Below, in pieces: positions 10,901-19,966 of a DNA stretch of 64,000 nt. Source of the stretch: Branchiostoma belcheri (Eukaryota; Chordata; Leptocardii; Amphioxiformes; Branchiostomatidae); NCBI RefSeq assembly GCF_001625305.1, contig NW_017802480.1:1-64000 (forward strand), read 5' to 3'. Within the stretch, counting starts at the first letter, position 1. Every line of letters begins with the position of its first letter. The notes under the pieces were generated by a model. The model saw nothing but the letters and a program-made list of their open reading frames with translations. It was not told where the DNA came from and made no database searches. Made by a program: the position numbers and the translations under genes.

Positions 10901-13900
10901 ATCTGCAGTCATCTACAGTCCGTTTTTAAAATATGAAGTTGCTGTCAGTTGCCGCTGATCAGCAGCAAGACAGTTCCACAGTACAGGCCCTTGGTAATGC
11001 AGGCTGCCCTTGAAGGTTTCCACATGTGAGTTTTATTCTCCTGAAAGTATAGCGCGTTTGCATTCTTACTTCTTCTAACATGTTCCACAGGTAGGCCTTA
11101 GGGTCTGTCAGTCCATAGCATTGCCTCGGTCTTGTAACACCCCCTCCTCCTCGAGTCTGTCTAGTGTGCCCAATCTGTATTTGGTCAATATTTCTTGTAT
11201 GTGGCCTTACACCCTTTTCCTCTGTCCCAGCAAGTAAGATATTGCCTATAGCCTCCTTGTGGCTAGTTGAGATTTCTGCTGAGTAAAGTGTAACGTCTTC
11301 AGTCATCCAGAAGATGGAAACATTGATCTTGTGAAACGACAAGAGATACTAACTAAGACACCCACCGTTACATTGGTACGTCTTTTACAAAGAACTTTTG
11401 TCACATTGCAGTGGATCTCCATCCCCTTCGCCCTGACGAACCCTTTGGTGTCGGAAATCGGGAGCACCACCGAGACCCGGCTCCTGTACACGCCTGTGAA
11501 CGCCTCCGTGTACAACAGAACCTTCAACCAGACAGAGACGGCGGGCTGGTACGGGACGTGGGACACCACCTACACCGGCGTCTGGATAGACTACGCACTG
11601 CTATTGGTGAGTTTGTGAAGCTATTCCTAGACACAGCCAATGACAACCCTTGACACAGACGGCGGGCTGGTACGGGACGTGGGACACCACCTACACCGGC
11701 GTCTGGATAGACTACGCACTGCTATTGGTGATTACTGTTTGTTTTTTGTTTCGTTCCGGTACGGAAGTATTGTTATGAGTGGGTTGTCTGTGGATCTGTG
11801 TGTATGTTTGTCCGGACAGTGTAGGTTGACAGCACGTGGGTGGTAGATAGAAGGTTGACGGCAGAACGACAGGTGGTCAAAAGTACAAAGGAACTAGGGT
11901 GCCCTTGAGACTATGTAGACAGTACGTGGATGAGGGAAGACTGACAAGCAAAATGACAAGAGGTTGAAAGGTCAGACACAGGAAATGGGCGAACTTGAGG
12001 TCACGAAAACCTAAATTATTCCCGGAAATCTGAATCTCATTTTTTTTTTAAATTTCTCTTTGTTCCTTACGCTTGTATTCTAGATGTGCGGCGGGATTCC
12101 ATGGCAGTGCTACTTCCAGCGTGTCCTGTCCTCCAAGTCGCCTGCGTATGCGCGGTGGTTGTCCGTGACAGCCGGGCTGGGTTGCGTCATCATGTCCGTC
12201 CCGTCTATACTGATCGGGGCTATCGGAGCCTCCACAGGTATGGCGATGTCTCGCTCTGGTGTTTCTGATTATGTTTGTGAAATACATTGTTTTAACTCTG
12301 TATCTTCTTTCTCTTTTTTTCTCTCAACCAAATGAGGTTAATTTATAATTATTATTTTTGACCCCTTGACTGTCCTCCCAACTCGACCCCCACGAAAAAC
12401 GGCCGTCATGGCTGAATGGGGCGATATATATTGTACATACGATATAAAATCAAGTATAAATAAAGGCACAAACAAACAAACAAACAAATGGCCTGGACCA
12501 GACGGCTGTCACCATGGTAACTGGCAATTCATTTTATGTTTATCTTTTCTTCATCGTGACGACAACAAGAAATCTGAGATTTCTGGCTTCCGGGAAGTAC
12601 ACAATCCTCGGCTCCCTGAATTCCCCCATATACCAACCCCCTTATTCCTGCTGGAACTTGGTCAGATTCTGAGACGATCATGTCTACCCCAATTCCTGTG
12701 TCTGACCTTTATGACCTGTCATTCTGCCTGCCAATCTTCCCCACCCATGTGCTGTCGACCTACTGTAAGGTTCGTCCTATTTCATGGCCCTTTGACCTGT
12801 CGTTCTGCCTATCAATCTTCCCCACCCATGTGCTGTCAATCTATATACATATACTAGTAAATTGTAGCTACTTTGTAGGAACAGAGATACAAACCCACAG
12901 CTCAGCCACCAAAAAAACAACACTAGCACTTATGGGTGTATCCGGGAGTGAAAAAATGAGGCACCTTGATACGAGTACATGTATATGACATTTCTTTCAC
13001 TTTTCCAGACTGGCCTAAAACAGAGTATGGCAAAGACCCAGCGGTGGAGGGACAAGCTAGCCTGATCCTGCCGCTGGTCCTGCAGTACCTGACTCCGACG
13101 TGGGTGTCGTTCTTCGGACTTGGCGCCGTGTCCGCAGCCGTCATGTCCTCGGCTGACTCCGCTGTCCTGGCGTCCGCCTCGCTCTTCGCACGGAACGTCT
13201 ACAAGCTCCTCTTCAGACAAAAGGTAAAGGCAGTAACTTTGATGCTTTCAAAGTAATTTTCATATTGATCCATCAACTACTATAATGGCCAATAAAGGAA
13301 TCAGTATATAGAAAATCCGTGTTCCTAGATACAGATACGAGAACTATCATAGAGTGGAACTCGTTGCCACCAAGTATAGCTGGGGCATCATCACTACATT
13401 GCTTTAAACAACTCCTGCAGTTATAATTAGATGTGCAAGGATTGGGTGTAACAGGTCCTTCGGTAAAATATAGCTAGCTGCCGCCGCGCCGCGTGCCTGC
13501 GAAACTGGTGTGTTACGCCGAAGGGCTGTTATACCGGCTATACAGATACAGAAGCTTGTGTGTTACGCCGAAGGGCTGTTATACCGGCTATACAGATACA
13601 GAAGCTGGTGTGTTACGCCAAACGGCTGTTATACCGGCTATACAGATACAGCTAGATGTATATCGTACTTATTCCTTTTACATCACAGGCGTCGGAGACA
13701 GAGATAGTGTGGGTGATGCGCGCCGCCACCATTGTCGTGGGAACCATGGCAACGGCTCTGGCGCTGACCGTCCAATCCATATATGGTAAGAGATCGAAAA
13801 ACCGCTCCGCCCCTATGGCGTTGCCAAGTACAACAATTCGGCACTCTTGTATGGCTGGCAAAGCTGATGTCAACAACCTCTTCTTTTGTAGCAGATTTAC

Positions 13901-15426
13901 TGGCCACCTATTCCTAAAGTCAGGCCTGAATAAAGTGACATTTACATAAATTTTGGCGACGTCCACGTGGCGATCCTAATAGTAGTGTATGGACCAAATT
14001 TGCAAAAATTCTAGGAAATTGTACTTTCTACACGCTTGCGACGTGAACATCTACATCTGTTTTACACGGTAGCATCGTTATGGCAGTACCAAGATGGGGA
14101 GAGTACAGGATAGTACAGGGTGGTGGAAGGCTGTTCAGTACCAAGATGGGGAGGGTACAGGGTAGTACAGGGTGGTGGAAGGCTGTTCAGTACCAAGATG
14201 GGGAGAGTACAGGATAGTACAGGGTGGGGGAAGACTGTTCAGTACCAAGATGGGGAGAGTACAGGATAGTACAGTACCAAGGTGAGGGGGTGCAAGATAA
14301 AACAAGGTCATTATATAGCAGAATTCTGAATTTACTGAAACGTACTGAATTTTTCACATGCCAATGCACAACTATGTATACTGATGTCAAACGTCAAAAA
14401 TAAACAATTGTCGTCGCCATGGCAATATTTTTAGTGCCTTCCTTTTTTTTCTTTATCCCAGGCCTATTTTTACTATGCGGGGACCTAGTGTTCGTCATCC
14501 TGTTCCCCCAGCTGGTCTGCGTGATTCATCTAGAATTCACCAACACGTACGGCTCGCTGTGTGGCTACATCGTGGGGATGGTGCTCAGGATATGCGGAGG
14601 GGAGAGTCTGCTATCCATCGATCCTGTCATCAAGTACGTAAGGGCCCGGCCACGCACACACGTCGTGCGATCTTCGCAGGATCGCAAGCCGAATGCATTC
14701 TTAGGATAATCATGCCTAACGTATTGAGATTCTATGATACCTAAAACATAAAGCTCGTAGGGATCCAAACAGAAGTCTGTGGCGTCCCCCGTCTCTATCA
14801 AGGAAGCGTTGTTCAGATCCTGGATTTTCAAGGGGGCATTATGTAACATTTCTTTCGTTAGGTGTCATACTTTGGCCTCCTCTTCCTAAATGGCACTCAT
14901 TTACAATGGAGTAGGGTTGATTCAACTTTGCAAAGTAAAATGACCAGATAGAGAATTGACTTTTTTGCCACGTTGCACCGTCCTAATATTACATACAGAA
15001 ATGACCAGAAAATTGACTTTTATTTTGTATCGTTCTATAAATTGTTACATAATGCAGTTTTAACCCCTCAATGCCTTTGTTTCTACAAGGTACCCGTATT
15101 ATGACGAGAGAGAAGGGCTACAGCTCTTCCCCTTCCGTGCCTTCGCCATGCTGTGCAGCTTCCTCACGATCGTCGCCGTCTCACTCGTGCTCAAACTGCT
15201 CTTCGAAGGGGAGAAAATCCCGATGAAGTACGACGTCGCCGACTGCTTCCGAAGCGAGGCCGAGCAGCAACGACGGCGACCCGATCTCTCCCGAGACACG
15301 GAGGTCGTACTTCTGCCACTCGGCGACCAATCAGAGGCGGTGTTAGTTAGGGCAGATGAGCCAAATATGAGGAGTAACAATACTCCTAAAGAGCATCCAC
15401 CACTTCTCAGTGAAGAATGCCTGTAG
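7992..15426 (+). CDS. SLC5A7: High-affinity choline transporter-like gene B (SLC5A7/CHT1 family), complete
   Basis: Complete model of ten exons: 7992-8172, 9410-9523, 9880-10035, 10555-10703, 11412-11606, 12084-12237, 13009-13223, 13689-13785, 14462-14633, 15090-15426. They total 1770 nt (589 residues), close to the roughly 580 of human CHT1. The start [20 protein letters not shown] opens with the first membrane helix, as in the family; a longer upstream reading of the same frame has no family support. SSS-family motifs (GGRDIG-like [45 protein letters not shown]) and about 13 hydrophobic segments are visible. The cytoplasmic tail carries VVLLPLG and PPLLSEECL, dileucine-like patches of the kind that drive CHT1 endocytosis (inference). 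Intron 2 uses a GC donor. Introns 3 and 5 carry partial copies of the flanking exons. A consensus CRE lies about 235 bp upstream of the start. Confidence 0.92.
8297..8657. mobile_element. Foldback (MITE-like) element, intron 1 of gene B
   Basis: Long inverted repeats: TTCCTCAAG..CCGACATCTATCACAC at the left pairs with GTGTGATAGATATCGGCTAG..CTTGAGGAA at the right. A second inner arm, CATCTGGAGCCGCACAGTTC through GTTATTCAA, pairs with TTGAATAACC through TCCAGAT. One arm of the same family occurs at 45226-45380 in CEP63 intron 16. No open frame is present. Confidence 0.8.
9130..9215 (+). mobile_element. tRNA-like SINE head
   Basis: A box-B-like GGTTCGAATCC at 9194-9204 follows a degenerate tRNA-like arm within intron 1 of gene B. 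Confidence 0.45.
10090..10350 (-). mobile_element. tRNA-derived SINE
   Basis: Read on the - strand it has a tRNA head with box B GGGTTCGAATCCC (10324-10312), then a core containing TTGTGCCCTTGGGAAAGGC. The same head plus core recurs at 27280-27440 and 62030-62195. It resembles the tRNA-derived SINEs known from amphioxus, but the family name was not checked. Confidence 0.7.
10389..10465 (+). pseudogene. Truncated duplicate of exon 4 (choline transporter gene B)
   Basis: It begins with an acceptor-like CCAG and GTGCGACCCTGAGCGTGG like true exon 4 (from 10555). It stays about 95% identical through SVIIST, skips the middle, resumes at CACCCTGCTG and ends without a donor. It cannot be a working exon. 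Confidence 0.75.
10720..11240 (-). mobile_element. LINE 3' end in intron 4 of gene B
   Basis: Read on the - strand, frames give [20 protein letters not shown] and then [18 protein letters not shown], a layout typical of the C-terminus of non-LTR reverse-transcriptase proteins. Frameshifts show it is dead. An AT-rich tail (TTTATTTATT repeats) marks its 3' end near 10725. Confidence 0.65.
11650..11733 (+). pseudogene. Duplicate of the 3' part of exon 5 plus donor (choline transporter gene B)
   Basis: From GACACAGACGGCGGGCTGG to CTGCTATTGGTGA the sequence repeats exon 5 (11528-11610) almost exactly, 45 bp past the true donor. The true donor GTGAGT becomes GTGATT in the copy. Confidence 0.8.
11757..12010 (+). 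repeat. Dispersed repeat family copy (long)
   Basis: One of the longest copies of the TTGACAGCACGTGGGTGG family: GGTACGGAAGTATTGTT head, GACAGTGTAGGTTGACAGCA centre, GGTCAGACACAGGAAATGGG tail. Confidence 0.65.
12560..12910 (-). repeat. Dispersed repeat family copy with internal duplication
   Basis: Reverse-orientation copy in intron 6 of gene B. The block from GACCTGTCATTCTGCCTGCC to CACCCATGTGCTGTC appears twice, about 79 bp apart (12714 and 12793). Confidence 0.65.
13326..13660 (+). mobile_element. LINE 3' end with 50-bp tandem tail
   Basis: 13340-13426 read [20 protein letters not shown] and then a stop, the usual last residues of a non-LTR reverse-transcriptase protein. About 80 bp later a 50-bp unit (GTGTGTTACGCCGAAGGGCT...) repeats three times at 13508, 13558 and 13608. 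The 16190-16565 element has the same order. Confidence 0.75.
14083..14285 (+). repeat. Minisatellite, unit about 52 bp, four copies
   Basis: CAGTACCAAGATGGGGAG heads each unit, at about 14083, 14136, 14188 and 14240, followed by GTACAGGRTAGTACAGGGTG. Intron 8 of gene B. Confidence 0.85.
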
Positions 15427-16732
15427 TCAAATACGTTTTATCCTGATTACATTGCGCTTCTAGCAGCTCTTTCATCAATATTTACGGATTTGTAAAGGAA
15501 GCGTAAAGATGTGAAATATGTTTACGTCGTGTATTTAAGCACACTGAAAGGTGACGGAAAGGCGGAATTTGCCTTTCAGTAGTCTTTAAGAAGTCGTAAA
15601 GTCTACTGAAATATTTTCTCAACTTTAATACTTCTTTACATATTGCGGAAAGTTTGCTTAAATGTCTGTTTTCGTGCTGTGCTTCTTAGGCCATATAAGC
15701 TTGATGACAAACACCTCTATGTAAGGAGAATTGGAAACATCCCGTTGATTTATGAAAATGCGCCTACATGGACCGATTGTTGTAAGGTTGCCTGTTTCCA
15801 TGCATAGGCTGCAATGACTGGTCTACGAAAGTTAAAGTATCTTGACTATATGGGAATCTAAAATATTTTCAACTTACCACAATAACGGGATCTATATAAG
15901 AATATGGGTAATTAATAACGAGAGACATCATTGCATCTTAGTGAAAACACTAACAGTTATACGTGAAGTGAAAATTAAATTTCACGTTAAAAAAAAAATG
16001 TTAAAGATCAATATAATCAAATCAAATCAAGTGATGACCATCAGCTTAAGATAATAATAAATGTTTAACAAGAAATCGATGCTTTCAGACCTCCTTCTAG
16101 TATATGTATAGTCATTTTTTGCTTCATTTGTTTATTTCGTCTGAGGGCTTCCATAACTAAAGACAACAAAGAGCAACATGAACGAGCAGGAATGTCATTG
16201 AAAGGCACCACACGACTTCCGTCAGCAGATCCAACAGCCCAGGGCCCAGCTACCATTAATTTGACTGACTGCGTTAGGATAGATTATGTATTTTTTTCTA
16301 CACCCTCCAATCAGAGTTATCAACCAAGATTTGAGGTGTTCAAAAACTCGTATTTCCCAAGAACTATCGTAGACTGGAACCCGTTGCCACCGCGCACAGT
16401 TGGGGCATCATCACTAGAAAGCAACTCCTGCAATTAAATGTGCAAAGATTGAGTGTAACAAGTCGTTCGGTGTGATAAAGCTTGCTGCCGACACGCCGCG
16501 TGCCTGCGAAGCTGGTGTGTTACGCCGAAGGGCGGTTATACATGTACCGGCTATACAGATAAGCAGCTGTTCAGCTTCAAAGTTCCTGGTGGGCGTGAAA
16601 TCCTGGCTGTTTGCCATTTTGCTGACGCAGACACATCCTGTGGATTTTTCAGAAGTGCAAGTCTTCACAACTCTTTTGTTTCCTTATTGTGTGCACATTT
16701 TCTACAACAGGCATATCGTGGGATTCTGCACA
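15427..16732. other. Spacer between gene B and lectin 1
   Basis: Nothing gene-like except the LINE fragment at 16190-16565. The remainder is AT-rich unique-looking DNA. Confidence 0.55.
16190..16565 (+). mobile_element. LINE 3' end upstream of lectin 1
   Basis: The frame from 16192 ends with YFPRTIVDWNPLPPRTVGAS, the typical C-terminus of a non-LTR reverse-transcriptase ORF, followed by the same TTACGCCGAAGGG tail unit as at 13508. The element is 5'-truncated. Confidence 0.75.
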
Positions 16733-19170
16733 ATGATTTTGGTATATCTGCTTGTGGTGGTGGTTGCCACTGCACGGTGCCAGGTAGAGGGGTCAGAACA
16801 TGTACACAACGGCGGCGGTTCGGAAGAGAAATGTGTCTGCAATCCAGTGGTGAATGTGGGCAGCCCAGCTTGCCACTCCGAGGAGGTATGTCAGCCATCT
16901 TTGCCTGTGTGTCCTGTGTCTTGGAGTGAATTGATAAACATGTTTATCATTTCCATTATTTCACACATTAAATTACAACGTCATTATTCAATTGTGTGGT
17001 CGCGTGGCCTAGCGGCAGCGTGTTGGCTCAGAACCCAGAGGCTCTGAGTTCTAACCCTGCCCATGCCACCAATCTTGTATAAAATAATCGGCATAAAATA
17101 AGTTGAAAAAACTTGAGTTTGTCGCCATCACGTCTTGTGATTGATGTTGGAATAGAAAAAAAATCATATTGCAGTACTAGGGTCATCCATCACGTGTTTC
17201 CAAGTACTCAATCCGTGTTTTTAAATAAATGTACGGTTCTTAGTGGCAAATGTGTAGATCTGGGCATATCGGCGACACCAAATCCGTCTGTGTCCTCTTC
17301 AGTGTTTTGGCACAGTATCAACGATTAGCCGAAAGGTCTGGTGGGTGTCACTTCACGGTACAGAAAAGAACGTGGTGTGAAGTGCCTTTTCCATGTCGGT
17401 TACCTACAAATTTCCTTCATGCGAACTCAAGATCTAGACAGCCCAGACTTGTGTTGACGTAGATGCTTATGATGAGAACACAAGCTATCAACAATGAGAT
17501 GCATGCGCAGTACGATTCATTATGTTTAGGTTAAGACCCCTTCAGAGACGTAAACAAATACGTCTGGATAAGTATAAAGCAAGGTCTGACGCAAATTGTT
17601 TACTTCTCTAGGATCTTCACTTTGACACTGGGTATGCGACCTCCTTATTCATGCCAAATTTCTGACAATTACAGCAGGTTGCAGACGTTCAAACTGTGCT
17701 GATAGCTCAACAGGCACAGATCACACGACTTCAAAACGACTCCCAAAGTGCTGAGGTAAGGTCTCCTTAATGATTATTGTTGCAAATGAACATACAAAAA
17801 AGGGGGATATATCTAGCTCTAGCTATGACTGGCCCATTGAAAGCTGCCCAATAGTTGTAACATATAATACATGCATATAACATAAAGTCAAACATTTAGG
17901 ACTTTATTTAATTACAGAAAGCATTCCCAGATGAAATCCTTTGCTTTCTGAATATTCCCACATGTCGAATGCTGCCAAAGCCACTTCCTGAGTCTGACCT
18001 TCTGTCATTCTACCAATCAATCCAGCACCCACATGCTGCCAACTTACCGTCTAGAGAAGCAAACCTCAGCCACCCAGCAATACTACTGTACCCAGAAGTA
18101 AATATTATGTGTTTATCTGTTATTCGGACTGTGTTTCCGAGCTATGGGACTGACTGAATGAAAGAATGAATGAATGGACTGCTTTTTTTTCAGATTCACC
18201 TGTTGAACCTATTAGCTGAACAGAAGAAGATCACAGACAGTCTGAAGAACCGAGTTGCTCAGCTTGAGGAGAGGATCAGGACCACTGGTATCGTTTCTGT
18301 ACTTCGTCGCATTTCTTGTGTGTTGCTCTGCTTCAAGTATAAAACTTTCAATTTCATATAACTACATTTTTCTACAGTGAACAAAGAGCAAAGGCAGGGA
18401 TAGTTTCAAGGTATTAAACAAAGAGTTTTTCTGATGGACACAACCATTTATTTCTGGCAAAATTGAACCGTCTGACTCGACGAAATTTTTGACTAAGTCG
18501 GTTACTGGCCTAATCGCTAAGGACAGTGACTTAACGAACAATGGGTCGAAGGTTGTTAGAAGTCGATATCAATCAACCCGAATATCCCATCACTGACGTC
18601 ACATGTTTTGTGAGATTGGGTCAGATAGCTGAAGACTGATTCAGTAAAAAAATTCTGACGAGTCCATATTTTGAGTTGAAGGATAGTTCAATTGTTTTAT
18701 GGTGCTTTTTACCGACTGATATGAACTAAATAATGCTACAACTTATATTTAGTATTCTTATCGCAACAGACGGTGCCGTAACTTGTCCAGCACGTTACTG
18801 GCTGTTCAACGGGAACTGTTACCGCTTCTCCATCGACCAGAAACCGTACAACGAGTCACAAGCGATCTGTCACGAAGAAGGTGGCCATCTAGCAACAGCG
18901 AAGAACAACGAGACCCACAACTTCCTGGCCAATCACGTGAGAAATACAACTAAACAAAACACCTGGATTGGACTGAGTGACCTGGAGAATGAAGGGCTCT
19001 GGGTTTGGGACGACGGCACTTTGTTGGTTGGTGAAGGAATCTGGGGAACAAACGAGCCAAACGGTGGCACAAGGGAAAACTGTGCTCACATCTACCCATC
19101 TAAGGACTACCGGTGGAACGACAGTACATGCCCCAGCTCTTACTACTACATCTGTGAAATCCGTGGCTAG
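16733..19170 (+). CDS. C-type lectin 1 of the tandem trio (secreted, coiled-coil neck, EPN/WND recognition domain)
   Basis: Four exons, 16733-16885, 17675-17755, 18194-18287 and 18770-19170, give 242 residues. Exon 1 encodes a signal peptide (MILVYLLVVVVATARC) and a Cys-bearing segment (EKCVC, then PACHSE). Exons 2 and 3 encode a neck with heptad-like hydrophobic spacing (VLIAQQAQITRLQND, then LLNLLAEQKKITDSLKNRV), probably for oligomerisation. Exon 4 is a long-form C-type lectin domain with six cysteines, WIGLSD, WVWDDGT, EPNGG and WND. In this family EPN plus WND marks Ca2+-dependent mannose-type sugar binding; the ligand itself is inferred. The architecture resembles collectin-like or soluble DC-SIGN-like lectins without collagen repeats. 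A LINE 3' end lies about 170 bp upstream. The protein is probably secreted and may have a role in innate immunity (inference). Confidence 0.87.
16990..17080 (+). mobile_element. tRNA-like SINE copy, lectin 1 intron 1
   Basis: GCGTGGCCTAGCGGCAG (box A-like) and GAGTTCTAACCCTG (box B-like) are spaced as in a tRNA-derived SINE head. A SINE rather than a functional tRNA: the acceptor arms do not pair well. Confidence 0.5.
17960..18100 (-). repeat. Dispersed repeat family copy
   Basis: Reverse copy (CCTGAGTCTGACCTTCTGTC to CACCCAGCAATACTACTGTA) in lectin 1 intron 2. Confidence 0.55.
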
Positions 19171-19752
19171 ACCATAGCTACTATAGTACTTCATGTACCT
19201 GTAGACAACTGAAGACAACAGTGTTTTGACATTTTTCTCTTAAGCACTATCCATAGATTCACAAGATGAGAAAATAAGGTTTATAATGGCCCCCTGCCTT
19301 TATGCACAATGGCATGGCACTTGGCACAACAATATTTATTATGCATGTATGACACAGTTAACACATATATTGGCATTTAATCTAGTCAAGTATCATATGT
19401 AAAACGTTCTGGAGTCTTGCTAAATTAGCCTAATATTGATAAGGCTTGTGTTGCCTGCATTGACTGTCGTTTGAAAATAGAGCTCACTGGTCTATAGGGT
19501 ATATGCCTGGCAAGATTGTTCAGGTAAAGTGGTCAATCTCGAAATGCTTTATAAAAATTCTAATGTCCTCGATACTTTTACTTTTTTTATAGACGTAAGT
19601 CTTCTAATGTCTTCTAAGTCTTCTAATTTCACCACTGGATTCCATAAGGCACCAGAGATTCATATAGCAGGCAAGGCAAGTGAGGTGACCTATGGGTAAC
19701 CTACAAAATACAGCGTTATCGCCGCGCGAAAAAATACCTTGCGGGCATGTAA

Positions 19753-19771
19753 GTGACGTAGGCTTTACCTG
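19753..19771 (+). promoter_or_regulatory. Conserved lectin promoter block with TGACGTA
   Basis: GTGACGTAGGCTTTACCTG lies about 215 bp before the lectin 2 start and is repeated exactly before lectin 3 (from 23896). Conservation and the CRE-like core suggest a shared control element. No such block was found before lectin 1. Confidence 0.4.
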
Positions 19772-19966
19772 GCCAGAGCTGCACAAACTGAAAAGGTATG
19801 CAAATTTAAATTTCAAGGATTGCATAAAGAATTCAGAACATGTACGTGCTCTCACAACCCTCGGGCAGAATCTACACGGAACTAGACCTACTAAGTTACA
19901 CTTCCTTGAAGTGTCTTGAAAAATAAGGTTGTTGTACAAGAGCATAGTCTAGCAGAATTCCTTGCA

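Noticed and set aside
16990-17080. tRNA gene on the + strand
   Set aside because: Box A and B-like motifs without pairing acceptor stems; treated as a SINE head.
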